Shown here: positions 1 to 10,000 of the stretch, one piece after another
Layout of the letters: each line of letters begins with the position of its first letter
How positions within the stretch are numbered: position 1 is the first letter of the stretch
Assembly (NCBI RefSeq): GCF_026012395.1
Contig: NZ_BRZA01000002.1
Span: forward strand, 992,001 to 1,056,000
Direction: 5' to 3'
DNA length: 64,000 bases
Origin: Lysinibacillus piscis
GTDB lineage: Bacteria > Bacillota > Bacilli > Bacillales_A > Planococcaceae
The notes under the pieces: model-generated
Databases searched by the model: none
What the model saw: the letters and a program-made list of their open reading frames with translations, nothing else
Told to the model about the DNA's origin: nothing
Made by a program: the position numbers and the translations under genes

Positions 1-362
1 TATCCGCCTGTATTTTATTTGTCTTCCGTGAACCAATTGCTAGTATGTATACAACAGATGGTAAAGTATTATCCTTTGCAGTCCAATTTTTAGTGTATGC
101 AGCGATTTTCCAATTATCAGATGCCATTCAAGCCCCTGTCCAAGGTGCACTACGTGGCTATAAAGATGTGATGATTACCTTTATCATGGCTATTATTTCC
201 TATTGGGTGATTGGTCTACCTGTAGGCTACACCATTGCTACATATACAGACTTTGGTCCATTTGGTTACTGGCTTGGCCTTGTTGCAGGATTAACAGCAG
301 GTGCAGTTACGTTATTAATACGCTTACTGCTTGTGCAAAAACAATTGACACAGCGTGTATAA
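1..362 (+). CDS. MATE family efflux transporter, C-terminal fragment
   Basis: The reading frame is open from the left edge (codon phase begins at base 3) to a TAA at 360-362, so this is the last ~120 residues of a gene starting outside the window. It carries the conserved late-MATE stretch AIQAPVQGALRGYKD followed by three hydrophobic helices (PVGYTIA, GYWLGLVAGLTAGAV). MATE proteins export cationic drugs or organic compounds in exchange for Na+ or H+. The first in-frame ATG at 45 is internal to the family fold and is unlikely to be the start. Family call is confident; substrate unknown. Confidence 0.85.
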   Translation, partial: SACILFVFREPIASMYTTDGKVLSFAVQFLVYAAIFQLSDAIQAPVQGALRGYKDVMITFIMAIISYWVIGLPVGYTIATYTDFGPFGYWLGLVAGLTAGAVTLLIRLLLVQKQLTQRV

Positions 363-408
363 ATAAGCAAAAGCATCTACTTTTTTAGCGTAGATGCTTT
401 TGCTTATT
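362..408. terminator. Bidirectional-looking hairpin after MATE gene
   Basis: A perfect 18-bp inverted repeat (362-379 with 391-408) around an 11-base T-rich loop begins at the MATE stop codon. It could end transcription from the left gene and from the Xre regulator arriving from the right. Confidence 0.75.
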
Positions 409-474
409 ATGAGCATTTTTCACATTTAGTTGCTCTCTGCTGATGAAAATGTGTATAAATATCTTGTTCCTCCA

Positions 475-1179
475 TTAATCGTTGCACAATTTGGTCATGA
501 TTACTTGAATATGCTGTCTTTGCAAAAAGACACTAAATTGCGGTAAAAACATCTTTGGTGAATGATGTAGCTCAAGATACATATTATCGCCATTATGAAG
601 AATCACCTTCAAATCAAAAGGATCAAAGCTAATATCAAATGGAGATATTCTTTGCTTCGCTTGATATATGATTTCCACCGCAGCGATATCTGTATAATTA
701 ATTTTTTTCTCTGTGCGATAGGTTAGTAATTCCACTATTTTTTTAGTCGTCGTATTCGAATAGGTCTGTATCCCTAAGCCATCTTGTTCAATAACCCAAT
801 AATCGTTAAACAAAACAGGAAAAATCAGTATACAGCCTATAAGAAAGACAAACAACAAGAGTCCTATTGGTTGATAGCCAAAACCTGTAAGAAATAGACT
901 GATAATGAGCCAGACAAATAGAAACCATATTCCCTTTTTAACACTATATTTTTGCCCTACGATATAAGGCTTTTTGAAAAAAGGGCTACCTTGCACGAGT
1001 TCATCTAGTGATATACCATATAAATCTGATAAAGATACAAGATTATCTATAGATGGCACAGATAAACCTTTCTCCCATTTTGAAACGGCTTGTGTTGTCA
1101 CATGTAATTTCTGTGCCACCTGCTCCTGTGTGTAGCCCATTCTTTTTCGATGAATTTTTAACATATTCGCTAATAGCAT
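475..1179 (-). CDS. Xre-family transcriptional regulator with membrane anchor
   Basis: N-terminal helix-turn-helix of the Xre/Cro type (KIHRKRMGYTQEQVAQKL, then TTQAVSKWEKG) over the first ~65 residues, then two hydrophobic segments (WFLFVWLIISLFLTGFGY and IGLLLFVFLIGCILIFPVLF), then a ~90-residue soluble C-terminal part resembling a PH-like domain. DNA-binding domain is cytoplasmic, so the protein is probably a membrane-tethered repressor. A longer frame reaches 1230, but the ribosome binding site AAAGGGG sits 7 bases before the ATG at 1179, so that start is chosen. It is monocistronic. Target genes are not evident. Confidence 0.75.
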   Translation of the reverse strand: MLLANMLKIHRKRMGYTQEQVAQKLHVTTQAVSKWEKGLSVPSIDNLVSLSDLYGISLDELVQGSPFFKKPYIVGQKYSVKKGIWFLFVWLIISLFLTGFGYQPIGLLLFVFLIGCILIFPVLFNDYWVIEQDGLGIQTYSNTTTKKIVELLTYRTEKKINYTDIAAVEIIYQAKQRISPFDISFDPFDLKVILHNGDNMYLELHHSPKMFLPQFSVFLQRQHIQVIMTKLCND

Positions 1180-1359
1180 ACCCATCTCCCCTTTCACAAT
1201 TAGCGTATCGTTTTTGACCAAAATAAACAATCAACTGGTGGTTGAATCCCTATTTCAAGCCTTTTATTTGCTCAAAATAAATGGCATAAACCATATTATG
1301 TATCACTAAAGATACGTGTGGAAAGATGAAATATACGAATGCATCCAATTAGATAAAAC

Positions 1360-1402
1360 CAAAAAGCTGATGGAAAGGTATTTGATTCCTTTCCATCAGC
1401 TT
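1360..1402 (-). terminator. Terminator of the CAP-domain gene
   Basis: 15-bp perfect stem (1364-1378 with 1388-1402) followed on the minus strand by a run of T. Confidence 0.8.
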
Positions 1403-1413
1403 CTGCACATTCA

Positions 1414-2070
1414 TTATTTCTGAATAAATTGTTGTGTCCAGTAGTTACCTGTTTTCACATAACCGACACCAATATGCGTAAATTTCGCATTTAAAATATT
1501 GGCACGGTGGCCTGGTGAATCCATCCATGCTTGGACAACTTCTTGTGGTGTGCGTTGCCCCTGCGCGATATTTTCCCCTGCACTCTTATACGAAATACCT
1601 AACGCTTTCATACGGTCAAACGGTGAACCGAATGTTGGGCTTGTATGTGAAAAATAGTTTTTGCTTTGCATATCTAGTGATTTTTCACGTGCAGCTGCCA
1701 TTAGTTTATCATCCGTTTGGAATGGCGCTAAGCCCGCTTTTGTACGCTCTGCATTCGTTAACTTCACAACCTCTTGCTCAAAAGCATTCACATCAGATGA
1801 TGTTGATGGTTTTGGTGCTGTCGTTGTATTATCCTTTGGTGTTTCTGTTGAAGGTGTCGTTGGCTTTGGTTGTGTCACATTCTCTCCTTTTGGTGGAGTA
1901 GATGGTACAACGATCTGCCATTTATGATTAGACCATTTATATTGGTAAACTTGACAGTTTGTTGTTTGCTTTACTTGGTTCCCCTCTGTTGTATTTGATG
2001 CAGCAGAAGCCAGTTGAACGGGAGCTGCTAAAAGAAATGTTGCACAAATTGCAGTAAGTGTTTTTTTCAT
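1414..2070 (-). CDS. Secreted CAP/SCP-domain protein (YkwD-like)
   Basis: Signal peptide MKKTLTAICATFLLAAPV with an ALASA-type cleavage site near residue 24, a ~70-residue Thr/Pro/Lys-rich linker, then a CAP domain of ~120 residues. The domain shows the usual motifs: LTNAERTKAGLAPF, SHTSPTFGSPFDRM, AGENIAQGQ, AWMDSPGHRANIL and the terminal GYWTQQF-like segment. Family members are secreted; in bacteria their activity is mostly undefined, often spore or cell-envelope associated. ATG at 2070 has AAAGGAGG 8 bases upstream; the frame extends to 2136 without a better start. Stands alone with its own terminator. Confidence 0.88.
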   Translation of the reverse strand: MKKTLTAICATFLLAAPVQLASAASNTTEGNQVKQTTNCQVYQYKWSNHKWQIVVPSTPPKGENVTQPKPTTPSTETPKDNTTTAPKPSTSSDVNAFEQEVVKLTNAERTKAGLAPFQTDDKLMAAAREKSLDMQSKNYFSHTSPTFGSPFDRMKALGISYKSAGENIAQGQRTPQEVVQAWMDSPGHRANILNAKFTHIGVGYVKTGNYWTQQFIQK

Positions 2071-2260
2071 GTTTGCAATTCCTCCTTTTCTGTCACCAAT
2101 CGTAAATGATGATTTGCACACTTTTTTTAGCAACATCTACCAATCAAACCATACTTCTATAAAAAGAGCGTAATATCAAGGTTTTCATGCCTTATTTTTT
2201 AGTAATATTCGTTAATTTGTGCAACACTTACATTTGAAATGGGGTTGACAGTCTAGCAAA

Positions 2261-3160
2261 CTAGGATTCGCCGATGATAGACAATGCTTGTATATTTTCA
2301 CCAATCACCACTAGCTGGGCAGGCATTTTCACATATTCAGGTAGCCATTGCACCATGCCATATGCATATTGGAAAAGCATTGGATTACGAATTCCCTCAA
2401 TTGGTACATAGCCTTTCATACGATAGACTGTATCTGGAAGGGCCCGTATCCATTCTTCAAATTGTTCCTGTGTAAAGGATACATCTTGAAAAACGATTAA
2501 TCGAGAACCTAGCTGCATCGAAGCAATGGGCGTTTTCACAACCTCTTGTGTACGTCCGACTGTTGCCGTTAAACGTTCAAGCAATGATAAGGGTACACGC
2601 CCATTCGTCGTTTGAATAATCATGGCATGTGGATTGAACCCTTGTAATTCATAGACAACCTGTGCTTGCTCCGCTGCTGTTAATAAATCCATTTTATTAG
2701 CCAGCAATAAATGCGCATGGCGAATTTGTTCCATAAACAATGTACGCACTTGTGGTGTCAATGTCGCTCGGTCTAACCACAGTTTTGCATCTGCTACCGT
2801 CACAATCCCTTTCACATGTAGTTGATCTGCAAATAATGGAGAATATACTGCATCAAGTGCTTCTACAGGATGAGCCGCTCCTGTCGTTTCAATCACCAAC
2901 ACATCAAAATCATAATCGGCTAATAAAGACTGAATTTGTGCCTCTGTTTTTTCTGCTCCCGAACAGCAAATACAGCCCTCTAGCATTTCCTTTAATGGGA
3001 TATCCTTCTCAACAGCTTGTGAATCAAAGGGAAGCTTCCCTAGCTCATTCATAATAACGGCTGGCTTTAATCCCTTTTCTTTAAGCTGACGAATGAGATC
3101 TGTCAGCATAGATGTTTTACCACTACCTAAAAAACCACTCAATAAATACACATCTTTCAT
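2261..3160 (-). CDS. CobW/G3E-family GTPase metallochaperone
   Basis: About 299 residues. Walker A GFLGSGKTS at the N-terminus, the metal-binding CxCC motif GCICCS near residue 68, the G3-like ETTGAAHP, and NKMD as the G4 guanine-specificity motif; a CobW C-terminal domain follows. Proteins of this family (YciC/ZigA/YeiR type) deliver zinc, cobalt or nickel to client enzymes. No Zur box was recognised nearby, so the metal is open. The ATG at 3160 is preceded by GGAGGG at 7-base spacing; the frame itself runs to 3175. Confidence 0.85.
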   Translation of the reverse strand: MKDVYLLSGFLGSGKTSMLTDLIRQLKEKGLKPAVIMNELGKLPFDSQAVEKDIPLKEMLEGCICCSGAEKTEAQIQSLLADYDFDVLVIETTGAAHPVEALDAVYSPLFADQLHVKGIVTVADAKLWLDRATLTPQVRTLFMEQIRHAHLLLANKMDLLTAAEQAQVVYELQGFNPHAMIIQTTNGRVPLSLLERLTATVGRTQEVVKTPIASMQLGSRLIVFQDVSFTQEQFEEWIRALPDTVYRMKGYVPIEGIRNPMLFQYAYGMVQWLPEYVKMPAQLVVIGENIQALSIIGES

Positions 3161-3182
3161 CCTTATACCCTCCACTTCAAGC

Positions 3183-3220
3183 TAAAAAGCTGTCGCACAC
3201 ACCAAATGGTGACGACAGCT
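3183..3220 (-). terminator. Terminator of the S41 peptidase gene
   Basis: Stem AGCTGTCG/CGACAGCT with a nested CACC/GGTG hairpin, followed by T5 on the minus strand; eight bases after the S41 stop codon. Confidence 0.75.
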
Positions 3221-3227
3221 CCTTGCT

Positions 3228-4742
3228 TTAATTGTTTGTATCTTCTGTTTGTTCAGTTATACTTGCTGTTACTAGCTCTTTTGCTTTGCCTAGCTGTGGA
3301 TCATCTTGTTTAATTTTCACACGTAAAGCATCCATTAAAGCATAGGTTGTATCTCCTGTTAGCACACCTGTTTCTTCTAATTTCTTTTCTTCTTGTAGTT
3401 TTTTCACAGCACGTGTTGTATAGTTATCAAATTGTCCATCTGCTTTACCTGGCTCATAGCCCAATGCCTCTAGCATTTGCTCAGCCGCTTTAATGGAGTC
3501 AGACTGCATACCTTCCTTCATTTCTAAAGAAGGATTCAAGTATGGCAATGACGCATAGCTTGGATACGCTACTTTCACATCTGGTGCAATTCCTTTTTCA
3601 TGAATCCAGTTGCCATTTGGTGTTAACCATTTTGCCATTGTGAATTTCAAGTTAGAACCGTCTTTTAATGATGCTACATTTTGCACAGTTCCTTTACCAA
3701 ATGACGTCTCACCAACGATTTTAGCACCTACTGACTCTTTTAGTGCTGCCGCTAAAATTTCAGAGGCTGAAGCACTACCACCATCGACCAGTACAGTAAT
3801 TGGTAATTGATATTTTTTACCACTTGTCGCATTGACTACTTGTGGCTCCCCATCTTTATTTTGTACTTGTACAATCGGCTTGCCCTCTGGTACGAATAAA
3901 TCAGCAATGCCTTCCGCCGCCTTCAAGTAGCCACCTGGGTCTTGGCGTAAATCCAAAATAATCCCTTTCATGCCTTGTTCTTCGTATGTTGACATCATTT
4001 TTGTGAATTCTTCTGCTGTATTCTCACTGAACGATGTAATTTGAATATGTGCAATATTGCCCTCTAGCATATGACCATACACCGTTTCCACTGGAATATC
4101 ATCACGAATAATCGTCAGCGTAATCGGTTCAGTATGACCGTCACGTTTAATCGTTAATTTAACTGCGGTACCTTTTTCACCACGAATTAAGGCAACTGCT
4201 TCTGTAGCACTGAAACCTTGAATGCTTTTTCCATCCACTGTTAAAATAATATCCTGTGGTAATATCCCTGCTTTTTCAGCTGGGGAATTTTTAATTGGCG
4301 ATACAACAGTAATGAAACCATTACGCTCTTGCACTTCTGCACCAATTCCTTGGAAGCTCGAAGACAGGCTTGAATTGAACTGTTCAGCCTCCTCCTTCGC
4401 CATATAATCAGAATACGGATCGCCTAATGCATCGAACATGCCATTGATTGCTCCGTTAATTACTTGTTCATCGTCAATATCCTGATAATATTCTTTTTTC
4501 AATAAATCAAAGGCATCATATAACTTCGTAAACTCAGACCGTTCAACAGGTATTTTCACCTCTACGATTTTTTCCTCACCAAATGTTAACGCAAAAATTG
4601 TTAAAGCTGCTGTAATAAGAATGGTTAAAAACATCAGCATAATAAATTTAAACGGTTTCATCTGTATAAAGCGTCCAGCCAATTTGACATCTGCTTTTGC
4701 TTGTTCTTGTTGCTCCATTTCATCTTTTTTCTGTTCGTCCAT
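3228..4742 (-). CDS. S41-family carboxy-terminal processing protease (CtpB-like)
   Basis: 504 residues from the chosen ATG at 4742: one membrane segment (FIMLMFLTILITAALTIFAL, about 31-54), PDZ domain (about 130-205, GIGAEV... SPAEKAGILPQDIIL), S41 core with catalytic Ser in DGGSASASE (about 323) and Lys in SFGKGTVQ (about 350), and a C-terminal peptidoglycan-binding domain (about 430-490, EALGYEPGKADGQFD). This order matches Bacillus CtpA/CtpB. CtpB cleaves SpoIVFA during sporulation signalling; whether this copy does so is inference. The frame continues to 4865, but the N-terminal charged MDEQKKDEM start with GTGGTG 9 bases upstream is preferred; the ribosome binding site is weak. Confidence 0.88.
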   Translation of the reverse strand: MDEQKKDEMEQQEQAKADVKLAGRFIQMKPFKFIMLMFLTILITAALTIFALTFGEEKIVEVKIPVERSEFTKLYDAFDLLKKEYYQDIDDEQVINGAINGMFDALGDPYSDYMAKEEAEQFNSSLSSSFQGIGAEVQERNGFITVVSPIKNSPAEKAGILPQDIILTVDGKSIQGFSATEAVALIRGEKGTAVKLTIKRDGHTEPITLTIIRDDIPVETVYGHMLEGNIAHIQITSFSENTAEEFTKMMSTYEEQGMKGIILDLRQDPGGYLKAAEGIADLFVPEGKPIVQVQNKDGEPQVVNATSGKKYQLPITVLVDGGSASASEILAAALKESVGAKIVGETSFGKGTVQNVASLKDGSNLKFTMAKWLTPNGNWIHEKGIAPDVKVAYPSYASLPYLNPSLEMKEGMQSDSIKAAEQMLEALGYEPGKADGQFDNYTTRAVKKLQEEKKLEETGVLTGDTTYALMDALRVKIKQDDPQLGKAKELVTASITEQTEDTNN

Positions 4743-4982
4743 CTTGATTGTCACCACTCTCATATACACTAACTGCTTATTTTCGATTGACTGCTTGTTG
4801 AAAGGTTCTTCAATCAGGTCATCTTTTGTGTCATATACGCACCATTTTGCGATTGACCACATCATTACTATCTTAACAGGTTATCATGAAGACGAAAAGA
4901 AAAAGTCTGCCAAAATCATTGAATGGCACACTTTTTCTTGGCTCCTATTCTTCTAACGTCTTCTAAAGATAGACGGTTCCAC

Positions 4983-5717
4983 TTAAACGTCTAAAATATA
5001 GGTAAGCTGTGCTAGTTTGGCTGTTTTTATTTTTGTTTCAGCTTGCTTGACAGCAGAAAGACCTGTAAACGTGCCTGTTTTAATACGGTAATATGCACCA
5101 TCTTGTTCAATATAGACAAGCCACCCAAATCTTATTTTCATCAGTTGTGCTGCACTATCTACGGCTTGCTTTGTGCTATAAGTGCCTGTTAAAATACGAT
5201 ATTTATTCGTGCCAATTGGTGTTTTTGGCACATCATGCGCCTGCCGAATCATATCAAGAAACTGTGACCATTTCACTTTCCCTGCTCTTAAATTGCGTGG
5301 ACAATTTTTACCACTAAAAAAATGATGCTGGACAACATGGTCGATGGAAATATTTTCTTCTTTCATAATTTTAGCAATTAATTGGGCCGCATTTTGTACA
5401 GCTTTTTGATAATTTCCATCTTGATTGACACAAATTTCGATTTGTATGCCTTCTGTATTGCCTTGATATGTCCCTGCTCCCCAGCACTCCCAAAAATGCT
5501 CAAAGGATTGCACTGCTTCTTGATCGTCTACCTGCCAATGCCAGCTTGCCTGTCTACTATTGCCATTCCACTGCAAGCGTGCATGTGCATCGGCATCCGC
5601 CCCAATATTCGTATTATCTGTCTCATGCACAACAATATATTTCTTTTTATTATGTTGACCGTTTGTTATCATCACAGCTTTTGAAGCGGCTACTAATTTT
5701 TGGCGAATGGTAATCAA
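4983..5717 (-). CDS. N-acetylmuramoyl-L-alanine amidase with SPOR domain
   Basis: Amidase_2-type domain over residues ~1-165 with zinc-ligand candidates in IVVHETDN and VVQHHFFSGKNCPRNL, as in the CwlA/XlyA family, then a SPOR-like repeat region (~170-244: RILTGTYSTKQAVDSA, YRIKTGTFTGLSAVKQAE). It would cut the amide bond between muramic acid and the stem peptide. No signal peptide is present, as is common for phage- or sporulation-type amidases of this family. A TTG start at 5717 is decided by AAAGGAGG 7 bases upstream; no nearby ATG fits. Lies between two other wall-active genes on the same strand. Confidence 0.87.
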   Translation of the reverse strand: MITIRQKLVAASKAVMITNGQHNKKKYIVVHETDNTNIGADADAHARLQWNGNSRQASWHWQVDDQEAVQSFEHFWECWGAGTYQGNTEGIQIEICVNQDGNYQKAVQNAAQLIAKIMKEENISIDHVVQHHFFSGKNCPRNLRAGKVKWSQFLDMIRQAHDVPKTPIGTNKYRILTGTYSTKQAVDSAAQLMKIRFGWLVYIEQDGAYYRIKTGTFTGLSAVKQAETKIKTAKLAQLTYILDV

Positions 5718-5881
5718 TGAATTCCCTCCTTTACATGTATAATAGATGATATGCCCTATCTCCTATCTTTATTGCTAGAAATTTCCGAGAGTAGATAAGG
5801 CATTACTACTATACATATGCTTTGACAGTCATTCTCTTTGTGTACTAGCACATCATGAAAGAGGTATTCAATGTATTCATG

Positions 5882-5912
5882 AAAAAAGACACAAGCTATT
5901 TCTCTTGTGCCT
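5882..5912 (-). terminator. Terminator overlapping end of deacetylase gene
   Basis: Stem GGCACAAG/CTTGTGTC followed by T6 on the minus strand; the 5' arm lies inside the last codons of the deacetylase gene. Confidence 0.7.
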
Positions 5913-6621
5913 CTACTAATTCTGAAACGGTCACAAAACGATAACCTTGCTTCTCTAGCTCAGGCAAAATATGGGCTAATGCCTTGACTGTTTGCTGTCG
6001 ATTGCCACCCCCATCGTGAAAAAGCACGATATTGCCTTGTTTAGCTCCTTTTAACACAGTACGTACAATCCGATTTGTACCAGGGCTTTTCCAATCCATC
6101 GTATCTAAATGCCATGACCACATCACAACCTTATAGCCTGCTTTTGTAATTCCTTCAATCATGGCATCCGTATACTGCCCCTCCACTGGTCGGAATAAAT
6201 GTGGCTTAAATCCGGTAATACTATAAATAACAGCATTGGTTTGTTCAATTTCTTGCAATAACGCAGGAACATTCGTCTTTTTTAACGGATGGGTAAAGGT
6301 ATGGTTTGCCAATTCATGTCCTTCCTCATACATTCTCAAAATAAGCTCAGGATTTTTTTCTGCATTTGCCCCAACAATAAAGAAGGTAGCCTTTGCCTGA
6401 TATTTCGCTAGCACATTTAGAATGTCAGCCGTATATTGGCGATGTGGTCCATCATCAAAGGTCAACGCAATCATTTTTTCCTTTGTATCAATTTCCCATA
6501 CAATTTGTCCTGCTTCCTCATAATATTTTCGTCCTTTATTTTCCAATGTGCTCGCCTTCACATAAAAGACAGCAGAGGTACACAAACAGGCAAATAACAG
6601 CAAAAGCAGCCACTTTTTCAA
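5896..6621 (-). CDS. Polysaccharide deacetylase family protein
   Basis: 241 residues. A hydrophobic N-terminal segment (WLLLLLFACLCTSAVFYV) is a signal peptide or anchor. The NodB-type catalytic domain has motif 1 TFDDGPH, the HTFTHP metal-binding histidines and a late HDGGGNR motif (usual form HDGGGxR), so the active site looks intact. It is close in size to sporulation deacetylases PdaB/YlxY, which act on peptidoglycan or chitin-like polymers outside the membrane. TTG start at 6621 with AGAGGAAG 7 bases before it. Confidence 0.86.
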   Translation of the reverse strand: MKKWLLLLLFACLCTSAVFYVKASTLENKGRKYYEEAGQIVWEIDTKEKMIALTFDDGPHRQYTADILNVLAKYQAKATFFIVGANAEKNPELILRMYEEGHELANHTFTHPLKKTNVPALLQEIEQTNAVIYSITGFKPHLFRPVEGQYTDAMIEGITKAGYKVVMWSWHLDTMDWKSPGTNRIVRTVLKGAKQGNIVLFHDGGGNRQQTVKALAHILPELEKQGYRFVTVSELVEAQEK

Positions 6622-6694
6622 TGCTTCACTTCCTCTATTTTAAATAGTCGATACTTTATTATTTGAGGAAGATAAGAAAACATGCATTGCTGAG

Positions 6695-6826
6695 CTAAAA
6701 AGACGGTGGTGTGACGGAAAATAAAATACTCACCTCATGTACTGTACGGTTGCTCCATTGATGCTCAGCATACGCTGGAATTTTCACACTATCCCCCGTC
6801 TGTAATACACATTTACGATTAATGCA
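6695..6826 (-). pseudogene. Remnant of a cupin-domain protein
   Basis: On the minus strand about 40 codons read LQTGDSVKIPAYAEHQWSN and continue HEVSILFSVTPPSF to a TAG at 6695-6697, typical of the C-terminal half of a small cupin. A stop lies just upstream in frame and there is no start or ribosome binding site, so the N-terminal half is missing. Called by eye from the characteristic GDxVxIPAxxxH pattern. Confidence 0.5.
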
Positions 6827-6829
6827 TTG

Positions 6830-7012
6830 CTATCAATTATGTGGTTTATCTCCTATATTGTACGCGAATGGCTGTTAGCACCTGTTGTCCAAGATTACAT
6901 GGAGCAGCTAACAGAGATGGCTTTGGTCTCAAATTATTATTGACCAAGGCAACCCCTGCCTAAAATGGCAACAAGAGACGGTCTGAGATAGACTGTCTCT
7001 TGCTGTAGTCAC
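6830..7012. other. Intergenic DNA with one hairpin, no recognised gene
   Basis: Together with the cupin remnant this fills a 440-base gap. A 34-codon open frame on the plus strand (ATG 6839, TGA near 6943) has no ribosome binding site and I do not recognise it. A 13-bp stem (6972-6984 with 6990-7002, built on CAAGAGAC/GTCTCTTG) may be a terminator. Probably decayed DNA. Confidence 0.4.
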
Positions 7013-7062
7013 TTTTATCCTATATTAACAGGCTGTAAGACCCCCACCGATTGAAGGTTCAC
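7013..7062 (-). repeat. Dispersed repeat, family A (copy 1)
   Basis: Read on the minus strand, starting with the stop codon of the hybrid kinase: TAAAGTGAACCTTCAATCGG, then GTCTTACAGCCTGTTAATA and GGAT. The same head and tail recur after the terC gene (56334-56451), and the head recurs at 27917-27972. Confidence 0.65.
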
Positions 7063-7063
7063 T

Positions 7064-10000
7064 TTATTTTTTTCGCATCACAATAAAGGAAATGGATGTG
7101 CCCTGATTCGGCTTACTCTTTATATGCAAACCTTGACCATATAGTCGTTTTAGACGTAGATTAGTATTTAATAAGCCAATTCCTTTCGCATGGCTAGTTT
7201 GTAGCTCCAGCAACTGTGCCGCATGCTCCTCCTCCATACCAACACCATCATCTGTCACCGTAATTTCAATATTTCCACCAACATTGACAATATGTAAATA
7301 AATCGTCCCTCCCTCTCTACGCTTCAAAATACCATGTGTGAGGGCATTTTCGATTAAAGGTTGAATGGTTAAGGATGGGATGCGTACATCTGTGGCTACT
7401 TCAACATGACACTGAAAGGTGATACGTTCACCAAAACGTTCTTGCTGAATGTACATATAGGAATGGACTAAATGTAGCTCATCCTCCAGTGGTACAAGGT
7501 CCTTCGTATTTTGGAATTTGTAGGATTCTCTTAAAAAGTCACTTAACGCTTCTAGTAATTTACTAGCACGCTCATCTCCTATTTCACTAAAGGTCACAAT
7601 CGCATTTAAGGCATTAAATAAAAAGTGGGGCTCTATTTGCGCCTGAAGCCATGCTGCCTCCATTTGCAGTCGCTCCTGTACTGCTGTTTTCATGTTTGTC
7701 AGTGCCTCTACTCTTGCTCTTAGCTCCAAGCTATTGACAGGCTTTGTCACATAATCGTTAGCACCTGCTAAAAAACCATTGTCCATATCCATTGGCTGAT
7801 TACGAGCTGTCAACAGTAACACAGGAAGCTCAATCATGGAAAAACGCTGACGAATTACCCGTATCAGCTCATATCCTGACATTTTAGGCATCATGACATC
7901 TGAAATAATCAAATCCCAAGTATGTGTATGTAACATGTCTAGTGCTGCCATACCACTTGTCACAGTTACCACCTCATACAACTCACTTGGCAGAATCGTT
8001 TCAACCACTCGTAGATTAATCGATTCATCATCTACTACCAATATTCGAGCACGCTTCCCATCTATAACAGCTTGCTCGGGTTGGTATTTTAGTTGCTTAG
8101 CTGCTGCCACTTCCTCATATGGACTGCTTACTGGCTGTTTACTGTCCACTAATCGATCCATTACAGTAGATAGTGGTAAAGTAAATCGGAACGTTGATCC
8201 CACCCCTATCATAGATTCTACCTGTAATATACCTCCATGCAATTCCACAAGACGCTTACTAATGCTAAGACCTAACCCAAAGCCCCCTTCTACCATTGCC
8301 TTGCTGAGCTCACCCTGTTCATATGGCTCAAATAGTCGCTGCATTGTATCCGAATCAATACCAATACCCGTATCACTAATGGCAAACTCTGCCCTTCCAT
8401 CTTGCTGATTCCCTGTAATAACAATCTGGCCTTCATTTGTAAATTTCAATGCATTATGCAATAGATTAAAGACAATTTGAATCACCCGATTTTCATCAGC
8501 ATACACTTTGGGAAAATCTTCAGGAATTTCAAGTATGAACTGAATATCTTTCCCTTCCTTCATAAAGGACAGTATATCGATAACGCCCATAATAATGGTA
8601 TGAATCGAAAACGTTTGAAGCTGTAATGTCGGCGTATTTTCCTTTAAGTGCATCACATCCAGTAAATCATTTAACATGAGAGACATCCTTTGACCAACAG
8701 AGAGCACTGTTTCTAAATCATTCACACTTTTCGTACTTAATGCATGGGCTTCACGCTCTAAAACCGCCTTTGATATATTTAAAATACCATGAAGTGGGTT
8801 ACGTAATTCATGTGATGTATTGGCTAAAAATTCATTCTTTAATTTATCTGCCTTTTGGAGCTTCATCGCTAGCTTTTGAGTATCTGCATGTACTTGCGCA
8901 TACTCTTTAAACCACACTGTTGCTAAGCAAGCCATCGTTATTATCAAATCAAATGGATAATGAATCATTTTTGTGCCCGTGACAAGTAAAATACCATACC
9001 AAGCAATATTATTAATAAAAGCTACAATGGCAAGCAATAGAAAAAGATGCTCTCGCCATTCTTTGATGGATTTGCACAACATAATGACCATTGTTAATGC
9101 CATTGGAATGCCTAATAATGTCCCATAAACAGGTTGAATCAACACAACATAACGAGCAGGCAGTATAAGTGTTAAAAATGCTGCCACACCGTACAGAACA
9201 AAGGAGTAAGGCATCCATTTATGTATTTTCGTTGGCAACCATTTCATCATACATTGCCACAAGGAATAGCCTATACCAAGCATGGCAAGGTGCACTCCTT
9301 TAAAGCCCCATTCATAATTGATGGACAACCAATAGGATAATAATTTTTCATCACTTCCTAACAAATAAAATAACATCGTGCTAAACATTAACAGCGAAAA
9401 ATCAAGTAATCGTTTATCCTTATCGCCTATTGTATACAAAATCACCGCATAGATCGCATGAATAAGAAACACGACTGCCACCAATTGCTGCATGGCTATG
9501 GACAATTGTACTTCTCGATTCACTACATCTGCCTTGCCGAATTGAATCGAGCGCACAATTCCTCCATTACGTGGGTCTTGAAAATTGGCTACTTGCACAA
9601 TAATATCAATAACCTCTTGCCCATTTGTTTGAAAAGAAAGCGTATACGGAATATTTTGGGCTACCGTGTCGCTCGCCCGCTCTCCTAGCTGACCTGCTCT
9701 ACCTAATAGTCTGTGATTAACATACACCTCTGAAGCACTTCGAATGCTAGGTATACGCAGGCTATATGTCATATCTTCCTCAGGTTTCACAATAATCTTC
9801 AAATGATAAGAGCCATAACCATAAGGGGTCTTGTCACCTTCTTTTAATGCTGTACTCCAACCTTTTGGCACTTGGATAGCAGTTGGAGCCTTTGTTGGCA
9901 CTGACTGTTTGCCTTGCTCTGCTAGCCATTCGTATGGGTAAAATAACCATTCCCCATCTAATGTGACGACTTGTCCCTCTTGAATCGCTTGATTGCGTAA

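Noticed and set aside
1231-1245. TCAAC-N5-GTTGA dyad as operator of the Xre regulator
   Set aside because: Arms are only 5 bp and no promoter could be aligned with it, so it may be chance.
1515-1927. Plus-strand ORFs over the CAP-domain gene
   Set aside because: They are antisense shadows of a gene with signal peptide, domain and ribosome binding site on the minus strand.
6839-6943. 34-codon plus-strand ORF with hydrophobic start
   Set aside because: No ribosome binding site and no recognised family; lies in decayed DNA.
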